A DNA stretch of 43,376 nucleotides from NCBI RefSeq assembly GCF_022549775.1, contig NZ_JAKZGP010000044.1, positions 1-43,376 of the forward strand, written 5' to 3'. A program made the translations under genes and the position numbers. Under the pieces are notes generated by a model. It ran no database searches and had not been told where the DNA came from. It saw only the letters and a list, made by a program, of their open reading frames with translations. The stretch is from Belliella filtrata. GTDB taxonomy: Bacteria > Bacteroidota > Bacteroidia > Cytophagales > Cyclobacteriaceae. Shown piece by piece: positions 7,623-14,686 of this stretch. Each line of letters starts with the position of its first letter. Position 1 is the first letter of the stretch.

Positions 7623-8459
7623 TTGCTAAAACTAGCTTCTTTCCTTGAAGCCAAGGCCTATTCTCCCATGACCATCCGCAACTATATGTCCGAGATGCGC
7701 TATATTTTTGCCTATTTCAATCACCTAAATCCTGAGCAGCTCACCCAAGATCACATCGCCTCCTACATCAACTACATTAAAAAAGAACATGGTGTGGGTA
7801 GAGATAAATGTAGAATGACAGCCCAAAGCTGTAGCTTCTTTTTTAAACACATTCTCCCTTCCCCTTATGTTGTTCCCCATGCACTCTATCCCCGAAAGGA
7901 GTTCAGGCTTCCTGAGATTCTCACCCAAGAGCAGATCAGCCATGTAATCCAATTCACCGCTAATATCAAGCATAAAGCTATCATTGCTTTGTTTTATGGA
8001 ACAGGTATAAGGCTGAGCGAACTTAGGTTCTTGGAAATGAAACATATTTCTCGGACAGACATGCAGCTCAAAGTTGTGGCAGGAAAAGGCAGTAGGGACA
8101 GGTTTACCATCCTTCCTGCTGCTGTGCTTCCTCTACTCGAAGCATATTACAGGGTACACAAGCCGAAAGTCTTTCTCTTTGAAGGACAGACTCCAGGCAA
8201 AGCTATGAACGACCGCTCCATACAGCATGCCATCCGCATGGCCATGAACCAGGCGGGCTTTGAACAGTATGGTTTTTCTGCACATTCTATCAGGCATTCC
8301 TTTGCCAAACACCTCTTGGATGCCGGTACGGACATCCATACCATCAAGCAGCTTCTTGGACATTCCAAGATAGAGACTACCATGATCTATCTCCATCTGA
8401 CCAAGCAGCGCAGGGATAAACTCGTCTCTCCTCTTGACCTGCTCGGTCATGGAAACTAA
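7623..8459 (+). CDS. Tyrosine recombinase (IS91-associated integrase)
   Basis: XerD-like site-specific recombinase. The full catalytic set is visible: R130 (GTGIRLSEL), K155 (GKGSRDR), H221 and R224 (HSIRHSF), H247 (LLGHSKIETT) and nucleophile Y256 (MIYLHL). An N-terminal SAM-like core-binding domain spans about residues 3-85. The extra patch characteristic of integron integrases is not seen, so this is not the integrase of the neighbouring cassettes. No ATG starts the frame: TTG at 7623 is the simplest start, but ATG at 7562 would be in frame if the A8 run at 7572-7579 were one base shorter. It overlaps the transposase gene by 26 bp, so the two are translationally coupled. Confidence 0.88.
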   Translation: MLKLASFLEAKAYSPMTIRNYMSEMRYIFAYFNHLNPEQLTQDHIASYINYIKKEHGVGRDKCRMTAQSCSFFFKHILPSPYVVPHALYPRKEFRLPEILTQEQISHVIQFTANIKHKAIIALFYGTGIRLSELRFLEMKHISRTDMQLKVVAGKGSRDRFTILPAAVLPLLEAYYRVHKPKVFLFEGQTPGKAMNDRSIQHAIRMAMNQAGFEQYGFSAHSIRHSFAKHLLDAGTDIHTIKQLLGHSKIETTMIYLHLTKQRRDKLVSPLDLLGHGN

Positions 8460-9603
8460 TGTTTCTTTCCAGTCCTTGTTCAGGCATCAATCCATCTCCA
8501 ACTTCAATCCTTACAGCAGAACGGTTTTCGCCGATCTTGCTGCCTGTCATACGGCTGCAAAAGGGTATCACCTCAGCAGGTGCAATGATCAGCAATGTGG
8601 AAACATCGCCCATAGATACCATTCCTGCGGTAACAGGCACTGCCCCAACTGTGGAAGCATGAAAAGGGATGCCTGGATTGAGAGTAGAATGGACGAACTC
8701 CTACCTACCGCCTATTACCATATCGTCTTTACCCTGCCACATGAACTCAATCCAGTATTCATGGGTAACAGAGCTAAGCTATTCGACCTTTTGTTTCTGG
8801 CAGCTTCCCAAACCCTGCTCAAGCATGCCAGGATGCCCGAATACCTAGGTGCTGAACCAGGGATCACAATGGTACTGCACACATGGGGACAGGATTTAAG
8901 TTTTCATCCTCACGTCCACTGCATCGTCAGTGCTGGAGGATATGACGGGAAGCGGTGGATTGAAGCCAAACGTAAAAACAACAGGTTTCTTTTTCCTCAG
9001 AAAAGTATGGCTGGCATGTTCAAAGCTATTTTCATGGAGGGGTTGGAAAAAGACAGCTCAATTGGCTGGATTGGAAGTAAAAACAGCTTACTGAAAGCCA
9101 TCAGGTTCAAAAAATGGAACGTCTATGCCAAAGCTCCTTTCGGTTCACCCGATAGAGTCGTCGAGTATCTGGGGCGCTATACCCACAAGATTGCCATCAC
9201 CAGACACCGAATCCTTGAAGTTAGTGCATCACACATCAAGTTCAGGTATAAAGACTACTCCGACGGTTCCAAAACCAAACAGATGTTGCTGACACATCAA
9301 GAATTCCTTCGACGGTTTGAGAAGCATATATTGCCAAAAAGGTTTGTCAAGATCCGCCACTTCGGATACCTGATGCTACAGGGGAAAACTGAACGCATGG
9401 CCATTATAAAGTCGTCACTCGACATGCAACCGGCCAAACCCAAAGTCATCATCCCATTCAAAATCAGAATGCTTGAAAAATACGGCAGGGATATCTTCAA
9501 ATGCCCTTGCTGCGATCACGGAAGAATGGAGACCATCTTTGATACTAGGGATAGATCTGCCAGAAAACAAAAATCTTTCAAACCCAATCCTACTTCTTCT
9601 TGA
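8434..9603 (+). CDS. IS91-family HUH/Y2 transposase
   Basis: Single-strand rolling-circle transposase. An N-terminal zinc-binding region has C50, C55, C65, C70 and C73 (CNDQQCGN...CPNCGS). The metal-binding HUH motif is HPHVH (158-162) and the catalytic tyrosine pair is YLGRY (Y245 and Y249). The length of 389 residues and intact motifs indicate a potentially functional enzyme. The start at 8434 overlaps the recombinase; ATG at 8449 is an equally good start. It is preceded by the tyrosine recombinase and followed by about 200 bp of non-coding element end with a small hairpin (CCCAAAATATTGGG at about 9663). Confidence 0.92.
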   Translation: MTCSVMETNVSFQSLFRHQSISNFNPYSRTVFADLAACHTAAKGYHLSRCNDQQCGNIAHRYHSCGNRHCPNCGSMKRDAWIESRMDELLPTAYYHIVFTLPHELNPVFMGNRAKLFDLLFLAASQTLLKHARMPEYLGAEPGITMVLHTWGQDLSFHPHVHCIVSAGGYDGKRWIEAKRKNNRFLFPQKSMAGMFKAIFMEGLEKDSSIGWIGSKNSLLKAIRFKKWNVYAKAPFGSPDRVVEYLGRYTHKIAITRHRILEVSASHIKFRYKDYSDGSKTKQMLLTHQEFLRRFEKHILPKRFVKIRHFGYLMLQGKTERMAIIKSSLDMQPAKPKVIIPFKIRMLEKYGRDIFKCPCCDHGRMETIFDTRDRSARKQKSFKPNPTSS

Positions 9604-9858
9604 TTGAATTACAGGATCCAAGGAATCAAGGGTTGGACCCAAGACATGCTGAAAAATTAAATCCCAAAATATTGGGTGGGGGATGTCATGCCCAAACCAA
9701 AACAAAATCTCCTAAATACAACCAAAAACTAAAATAACCGATTCCAAAAACCCTCAAATCAGCCTACTATTCCACCTAGCAAACCCTTCACCCTGCGGAT
9801 GTCAGTCAATACACCATACGCACACGGTAGCATCTAACCTCCCGATCACTATCGACGA

Positions 9859-9893
9859 CCCTGATAGATTTTTTCTCCTATCAGGGATTTTTT
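9859..9893 (+). terminator. Rho-independent terminator
   Basis: Stem CCCTGATAG/CTATCAGGG with a T-rich loop followed by ATTTTTTAC. It lies just outside the IS91-like element and would stop plus-strand transcription leaving it. Confidence 0.7.
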
Positions 9894-9956
9894 ACAAGGG
9901 CTTTTGGCTAGTGGGCTAAATGTTGGCAGCTGCCCTTCCTTCATCTGTCATATTTG

Positions 9957-10334
9957 TCATAGCTCTCTTATTTTATCCAACAATTGATATGTTTTTATTA
10001 TGGCGTAAACTGTCAAGCCAAGTATTCCTAATTCTATGAAAACAAAAAGTGTTTTCAATTCATCAAAGCCCCAAAAATTAAGAGTGCTTGTTGATATAAT
10101 GTTTATTGTGTCTGGTAGAAGTATATAAAAGGTAATCAAATAGATTATTGAAATAGGCAATGTCTTTAAATAGAATATTCTTTTTAAGTCTGCTCGGTAT
10201 CTATTTAGTTTGTCAGTTTGAGCTGCTTCTGGTTTTCTTGTAGAAAGAATATCTGAAACTTCCTTTTCTATTGAATTTAAAAGAAATGTCATAAAAACTA
10301 AAAAAACGCTTATTGCGGAAAGTAAATCAGCCAT
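9957..10334 (-). CDS. Small membrane protein of a two-gene module
   Basis: A 125-residue protein with probable membrane helices at about 3-20 (LLSAISVFLVFMTFLL), 55-75 (LPISIIYLITFYILL) and 95-113 (LFVFIELGILGLTVYAII), and a charged cytoplasmic segment between the first two. Not recognised. It starts 3 bp after the stop of the upstream soluble protein gene, so both are likely one operon. The pairing of a soluble protein with a small membrane protein inside a cassette-rich region recalls sensor/effector modules of defence islands, but nothing in the sequence proves this. Confidence 0.65.
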   Translation of the reverse strand: MADLLSAISVFLVFMTFLLNSIEKEVSDILSTRKPEAAQTDKLNRYRADLKRIFYLKTLPISIIYLITFYILLPDTINIISTSTLNFWGFDELKTLFVFIELGILGLTVYAIIKTYQLLDKIREL

Positions 10335-10337
10335 AAT

Positions 10338-10904
10338 TTACGAAAGTTCTTGTTTTAATAAATTGTAAGTGTCAACTGCACAGCTATATTTACTTGCAAG
10401 TCCGCGTATTTTTTGGATTGGTTCAAGCGTTGGTCCTTTTTGGCTAATAATTAAGTTAAGCTCTTCAACAGTGGTGGGTGATGTGCATACAAATTCATAT
10501 GAGTCTCCAGGATTTTCTTGTGTTGCAGAATTTAAAGTAACAAATAATGTGTTTTTTATAAAATTTGAAATTTTTGTTCTGTATCTTGATTTTGTGTTTC
10601 TCAATAAAGTTTTACTTTGAGATTGTGTCAATTGAAAAATGGATGACAGTTCATTTTCACTTGGTAGTCTATTTTGAAAATAATGTGTCAAAAGAAAAAA
10701 CAATCTTTCCTGTTGAACTTCGTCCGCTCGGGTAGGAAGTCCCTTTTCTTTCAACATTTTCATATATTCCATAAAAGCTGCTTTCGTTAAATTAGTCAAC
10801 GCTTTATTTAGTTCGGCTGCAGTATTAAGCCCTAAGCATTCCTTTATTAGGTTTTTGTCCGAAGCACTAAGCTCGTCATTTGAAATGTTAATGGTAATGT
10901 CCAT
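10338..10904 (-). CDS. Hypothetical soluble protein, 188 aa, partner of the downstream membrane protein
   Basis: Not recognised. It has no signal peptide or membrane segment. The N-terminal part is acidic and helical (MDITINISNDELSASDKN). A central region (ENELSSIFQLTQSQSKTLLR, about 82-101) resembles a helix-turn-helix and is followed by basic RNTKSRYRTKI. The C-terminal part (SYEFVCTSPTTVEELNLII) is mixed. It is the first gene of a two-gene operon with the membrane protein at 9957-10334. A decayed IS110 tail lies directly upstream, so its promoter may have been disturbed or supplied by insertion. Confidence 0.65.
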   Translation of the reverse strand: MDITINISNDELSASDKNLIKECLGLNTAAELNKALTNLTKAAFMEYMKMLKEKGLPTRADEVQQERLFFLLTHYFQNRLPSENELSSIFQLTQSQSKTLLRNTKSRYRTKISNFIKNTLFVTLNSATQENPGDSYEFVCTSPTTVEELNLIISQKGPTLEPIQKIRGLASKYSCAVDTYNLLKQELS

Positions 10905-10966
10905 ATTATTTGTTTTTTTAGGTGTCTTTTTTTTGTTAGGGTTTTGACTAACGCAAAGAAAATTGC

Positions 10967-11100
10967 TTAATTTGAACTGATTTCGAGGCCAAAATCCTCA
11001 TTAGTCAGACCGTCCCGATCCTCGGGATGTTTTTTATTCTCTTAACTAAGCCTAACTTTCTTTTTTATCTAAGTAATGGTACCCCTCTTGCTTTATGTCC
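10967..11100 (-). pseudogene. C-terminal remnant of an IS110 transposase
   Basis: The sequence TTTCGAGGC...ATCCTCATTAGTCAGACC and the downstream TCTTAACTAAGCCTAACTTTC closely match the end of the intact transposase at 1032-1160. It encodes the same last residues (GLTNEDxGLEISSN) but is frameshifted further in. A 15-bp palindrome TCCCGATCCTCGGGA (11013-11027) replaces part of the original sequence. Similarity fades beyond about 11100. Confidence 0.8.
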
Positions 11101-11394
11101 TGAATATCCTTTTTTAGGGGGGCAACATTCGCCAGAATGTAAGTAGATTCTGGTCATTCAGGTCACTTTCACTGTTCAAATTCATTCCGGGTTTGAGGGG
11201 TCAAGCGGATATTTCCCAATTCCCAAACATAACCATTCCGACCTTGCCAAAAAATACCAACAACAGGGTATTTTTCAAGGTGAAAACAATAAAAGCCCCA
11301 TATAAGGAGGCTTTTGAAAAATAAATGGTGATTACAGACAACTCTCTGGTTATTTACTTAAATATCTTTTTGTTGGCGTTATTTAATTGAGTTA
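11101..11394. other. Non-coding interval, no confident feature
   Basis: No convincing gene. The phrase TTTGAGGGGTCAAGCGGATATTT near 11191 resembles GAGGGGTCAACATGC and GGATATTCC at about 30965-31006, so both may be insertion sequence ends, but this is weak. Confidence 0.3.
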
Positions 11395-11655
11395 TTACTT
11401 ATTTTTCTTCTTCTCACTAAGAAAAATTTCAGCTTCTGAAGGGCCTTCAGGCCAATTGAAAGTAACAACCAGATCTTTCGGATTAACTTTTAAGACCTTA
11501 CATATTTTGTATATATTATCCCGTGATGGTTGAGCATGATGCTTACACCATTTAGTTACTGTAGTATCAGAAACATTTATCAATTCTGCCAAATCCTTAT
11601 TATCAAGACCATGATCTGCTAGTAGACTTGCAATTCTGTATATTTTTTTATCCAC
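11395..11655 (-). CDS. Small XRE-type helix-turn-helix protein
   Basis: An 86-residue DNA-binding protein consisting essentially of one Cro/C1-type helix-turn-helix: NKDLAELINVSDTTVTKWCK (about 19-38), then RDNIYKICKVLKVNPKDLV, the usual fourth and fifth helices. A short acidic and then lysine-rich tail follows. It is divergent from the structured RNA to its right. Proteins of this size are often antitoxins or stand-alone repressors; no toxin partner is visible beside it. The target is unknown. Confidence 0.85.
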   Translation of the reverse strand: MDKKIYRIASLLADHGLDNKDLAELINVSDTTVTKWCKHHAQPSRDNIYKICKVLKVNPKDLVVTFNWPEGPSEAEIFLSEKKKNK

Positions 11656-11765
11656 TTTTTTTAAAATTAAACAAAACGATACTCAAATATACTAATTGTA
11701 ATAAACTGAATAACAAGCAATTATATAATCATTGGTTATAAAAATATAATTAATAGTTAAATTTA

Positions 11766-11796
11766 TTTGTCTTTTAGTTAAATATTTATATCTTTG
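11766..11796 (+). promoter_or_regulatory. Bacteroidota consensus promoter
   Basis: A -33 element TTTG (11766-11769) and a -7 element TATCTTTG (11789-11796, matching TAnnTTTG) are separated by 19 bp, the canonical arrangement for the Bacteroidota primary sigma factor. The start of transcription would be near 11802, just upstream of the structured RNA. Confidence 0.8.
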
Positions 11797-11801
11797 AATT
11801 A

Positions 11802-12053
11802 ATTATTAAAGTCAGAATTTGGATTCATTCTTAAGAATGAATTGCATACGAGCCTCGCCATAGAAATCTGGTAAATTTCATCCCCGCGAGTGTGAGTGAT
11901 GCGCCAAACTCCTATATTTGTGTTTATAGGGTTGGCGCTTACTTAATATCTCTGCGGGAATTTGTGTCTTGCATACAAATAGGTTTACCAGAACCTCTAT
12001 GGCATAGATGAAAGTAAGCTGCTAACCCTTTTTAGGTTAGATTTTACTTTTTT
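11802..12053 (+). ncRNA. ssrS: Structured RNA, probable 6S RNA
   Basis: A long irregular hairpin. The closing stem is GCCATAG...CTGGTAAA (11857-11875) against TTTACCAG...CTATGGC (11984-12003). The middle stem is CCCGCGAG against CTCTGCGGG (about 11883-11890 and 11950-11958). The apical stem is GCGCCAAACTCCTATA against TATAGGGTTGGCGC. The 3' side of the large internal loop contains its own small hairpin, ATTTG...CAAAT (11960-11980). A closing stem, a central bubble with a 3'-strand hairpin and an apical stem are the architecture of 6S RNA, which binds RNA polymerase holoenzyme. It has its own consensus promoter and terminator and no coding potential. RNA gene: fairly sure; 6S identity: likely but needs a covariance model. 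Confidence 0.65.
12022..12053 (+). terminator. Terminator of the structured RNA
   Basis: Stem CTAACC/GGTTAG around a T-rich loop, then ATTTTACTTTTTT. Confidence 0.7.
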
Positions 12054-12079
12054 AAAAGGCTTGCACGAATACTCCATTC

Positions 12080-12286
12080 ATGAAAGCGAGCAAAATATAC
12101 AGCCACCTGATCATCAAACCCTACTCCGATTTATTCGGAATGGTAGGACTGTGCTTGTTTGCTTTGAGATCTGAATTTGAAAAAATACAACAGTCTGACC
12201 AGACAGAATCCCTCAAACCAATAGGAGATCCAGGCCTCTCCGCCTTCGACATCCTCTTTGAGCGCAAGCCAAAGAACCCTATCTAA
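12080..12286 (+). CDS. Hypothetical small protein, 68 aa
   Basis: A short reading frame starting 27 bp after the RNA terminator. It has a hydrophobic segment (LFGMVGLCLFAL, about 18-29) and a polar C-terminal half ending in ERKPKNPI. No family is recognised and no clear promoter is seen. It could be a real small membrane protein or a chance frame. Confidence 0.3.
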   Translation: MKASKIYSHLIIKPYSDLFGMVGLCLFALRSEFEKIQQSDQTESLKPIGDPGLSAFDILFERKPKNPI

Positions 12287-12931
12287 ACCTATTTTACCTC
12301 ATGCGAGACAAGGCATCTACTGAGATACGTTTTTCCAAGGTCGATACGCCATGGATGTCCTTGCACCTTTCCGATCCCATCGCTACTGCAGGAGCAGCAT
12401 CGGAAAGTCTATAACCCCATCTTCTTAGCCGCTAGAAGTATTTCCTTGTTTCTGCATCTCGTTGGAAAAAACTCGGTCTTTTTCCTTGCTGGGAAGAGTA
12501 TGCCTTTTGGGAAGAGACAAGAGGCTAGAAACAAGAAACAAGATAGGGTAGTGTGAAGAATTAAGCGCTGTCCTAATGAATATCGGGGACTTAACGTTTA
12601 ACGATTTAACAATTAACGTATTAAAATCACACGAACCACTTGAAGCCCAAATCCCGAGGATCGGGACAAGTTCTCAAATCTTAATTCTAAAATCAAAAAA
12701 GCCTGCGCAGCTACGGGGTATATGTTTAACAATAAACCAAGTGATGCTAAACTGGGTTTGTGGCGAACCTCATACGCCATGTCCGTACTGCCAGGACTTT
12801 TTGTAGACTCAAGAAGCAATGCCTGCCCAGATGAATATCGGGGAGATGAGATGCTAAGAATGTTCCAGTAGATCGCTTAACGATTTAACACTTAACGCTA
12901 AACATTTAACACTTCTAAAACCCAAATAAAT
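12287..12931. other. Intergenic region with TTTAACG-type microrepeats
   Basis: No convincing gene. It holds stretches of repeated TTAACG/TTTAAC words (12592-12622 and 12876-12912). The sequence TGAATATCGGGGA occurs twice (about 12575 and 12832). The 15-bp palindrome TCCCGAGGATCGGGA (12652-12666) is the exact reverse complement of the one inside the IS110 remnant at 11013. Reading frames here are low-complexity shadows. Confidence 0.5.
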
Positions 12932-13093
12932 ATGCTTACAGAAACACCAATCAAACCAAAGGGTAGGAGAGAAGAGCTCGGTCCGGTGCCTAAGCCACTG
13001 CCAAATGGCAGCCAAAGGCCTCTGATCAATATCCTGATCATCAAAGACCCTGTACCCAGGGACAATACAGTTCATCAAAATTTAAAATCATGA
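12932..13093 (+). CDS. 53-residue protein overlapping the start of the TlpA-like gene
   Basis: A small frame starting ATG at 12932 and stopping with TGA at 13091-13093, so stop and next start share ATGA, the hallmark of translational coupling. The product starts MLTETPIKPKGRREELGPVP, is proline-rich and basic in its first half, then has a hydrophobic patch (PLINILIIKDPVP). There is no signal peptide or cysteine. It would be the first gene of the TlpA-like/SusC/SusD operon. It is unrecognised and could be a leader peptide or a genuine small protein; the coupling and codon phase support translation, not function. Confidence 0.5.
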   Translation: MLTETPIKPKGRREELGPVPKPLPNGSQRPLINILIIKDPVPRDNTVHQNLKS

Positions 13094-14685
13094 AAATCTT
13101 GAAAATAGTTTATAACATTAAAATAATAGGACTCTGCTTGCTCTGGCTGTGTTCCTTGACTAGTCGAGCACAAGATTCAGCTCTGACTGAATCAGTTGAT
13201 TCTGCCCCTGTAGTGATCTATGGGGAGGTAAAGAGTAAAGTACCTGTCGATTCTCTTGAAATCACTTTTTGGGATCATTACATTGATAAGCAAAATAGGA
13301 TGCCAAAGCCTTGGAAAGAATTTGTGCATACTGAATCAGGAAATCTCTTTAACGGCGGGTTTGGCTCAAAAACATTTTCATTTACCAGTGAACCTGTCAA
13401 TGATGTTTCTTATCTAAGTATAGGGCTAGGTCAATATTTTTTTATGGATCGATTTCAAGTTGATCCAGGAGACAGTGTCAGAATACTTATTGATCTTCAC
13501 CGTGGAATGATGCTTTTCGATGGCCCATCAGCAGAGAAATTTCGATGTCAGTACGAATTGGAATTGGCTAAATCTAACCACACCTATAAAAATCCTCCTC
13601 TGATGAATACAGGAGATAGAGAGAAATTCTTAAACTCAAAGGATTACAGAGAACGATACAAAAAAGCAGTATCTGAGAGTTCTTCAATCAAAAAGCACCT
13701 TCAATTTATAGACTCTAGTGAGTCGGCTTTAGCCTATATAGTTAATGTATTGGATGAGAATGACAAGTGTCATGCTGGATGGAGGGTTATTAATAGTTTT
13801 AGGGGAATTCTCTCTGATGATTTTATTGCAAGGATGGTCGTTGAGCTAGAAGGATACCTGCACCTTCAAAAGATCTCTGCATTCAAAAGGTATTATAACC
13901 ATACTGATAAATTTGACAGTATTTACCATGAGCGCTTAGCTACACTTCATAGATTGGAAATGGAAGAAACGGTACAGTTGTCTTCAATCAGTTACATGGA
14001 CTACCTTTTTGAACATAGCATTATGCGTTCAATTGTTGAGGAAACTCCAATAACAACAATTTATGAGGAATTCCCTCAAGAGACTAAGGAGCTCTTGATC
14101 GGTAAATACTTATCAAACTATTATCGCACTTTTGACAACATTACCGAAGTATTTACTAAGAGTTTGTCTGAAGTAAAAACTCCTTGGGTGCATGAGGAGC
14201 TCCAGAAACTTTTCAATAGTCAACAAGAAGGCAAGTTGTTTTTAGATGTTTCACTTTCCAGTTTGGAAAACAACGAAACGAGGCTATCAGCATATAAAGA
14301 CAAAGTAGTGATGCTTGATTTTTGGTTTACTGGTTGTCAGGCATGCATCCTGTTTTACCAGGACCACCTTTCTAAAGTAGAGGAGCATTTTAAGGACAAT
14401 GATGACGTATTGATTGTATCTATTTCAGCCGACAAATCTTTTGAGCAATGGCAAAAAAGTGTCGCATCAGGTAAATACACTTCTCAGGATGTGATTAACC
14501 TCAACACTGGCGGCTTTAAACATGAATTGCTTCTTTACTACAACATACACGCTTATCCAACCCAAATGCTCCTTGACAGAGCAGGCAATGTAGCAAAGGT
14601 TGGGAATTTTCCCTCAACAGCAGAAGGATTGATAGAATTGATCCAAGAAGAATTACAGAATGATCCTAAATCAAAATCCAGATAA
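13090..14685 (+). CDS. Secreted TlpA-like thioredoxin-fold protein
   Basis: A 531-residue exported protein. The N-terminal signal peptide (about 1-28, ending SRAQ) leads into a beta-rich N-terminal domain (VIYGEVKSKVPVDSLEITFW) of the type found before TlpA domains in Bacteroidota. The C-terminal thioredoxin fold (from about 400) has VVMLDFWFTGCQAC with the redox pair C416/C419, followed by a cis-proline segment AYPTQMLLD. It probably performs thiol-disulfide exchange in the periplasm or at the cell surface. It overlaps the 53-codon gene by 4 bp and is followed after one base by susC, so it belongs to the same operon. The long central helical region (about 140-390) is not recognised. Confidence 0.88.
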   Translation: MKILKIVYNIKIIGLCLLWLCSLTSRAQDSALTESVDSAPVVIYGEVKSKVPVDSLEITFWDHYIDKQNRMPKPWKEFVHTESGNLFNGGFGSKTFSFTSEPVNDVSYLSIGLGQYFFMDRFQVDPGDSVRILIDLHRGMMLFDGPSAEKFRCQYELELAKSNHTYKNPPLMNTGDREKFLNSKDYRERYKKAVSESSSIKKHLQFIDSSESALAYIVNVLDENDKCHAGWRVINSFRGILSDDFIARMVVELEGYLHLQKISAFKRYYNHTDKFDSIYHERLATLHRLEMEETVQLSSISYMDYLFEHSIMRSIVEETPITTIYEEFPQETKELLIGKYLSNYYRTFDNITEVFTKSLSEVKTPWVHEELQKLFNSQQEGKLFLDVSLSSLENNETRLSAYKDKVVMLDFWFTGCQACILFYQDHLSKVEEHFKDNDDVLIVSISADKSFEQWQKSVASGKYTSQDVINLNTGGFKHELLLYYNIHAYPTQMLLDRAGNVAKVGNFPSTAEGLIELIQEELQNDPKSKSR

Positions 14686-14686
14686 G

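Larger units (their letters stand above)
7493..9806 (+). mobile_element. IS91-like element with terminal inverted repeats
   Basis: The left end ACTGACACCCTACGGGTGA (7493-7511) is matched in inverse orientation by TCACCCTGCGGATGTCAGT (9788-9806), with about 14 of 19 positions alike. Between them lie a tyrosine recombinase and an HUH/Y2 transposase in one operon, a known arrangement in the IS91 group. The left flank GTTGA belongs to palindrome 4. Total length is about 2.31 kb. Confidence 0.7.

Noticed and set aside
7623..8459. Reading the tyrosine recombinase as the integrase of the cassette array
   Set aside because: It lacks the extra patch of integron integrases, overlaps the IS91-type transposase and lies inside the inverted repeats of that element.
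9899..9911. GCTTTTGGCTAG shared with 2432, as a possible left end of the IS110 remnant
   Set aside because: Twelve bases with no further similarity on either side; likely chance.
12576..12819. Overlapping frames on both strands in the intergenic region
   Set aside because: They consist of translated microrepeats (TTTAACG) and the TCCCGAGGATCGGGA palindrome, with no recognisable protein features.
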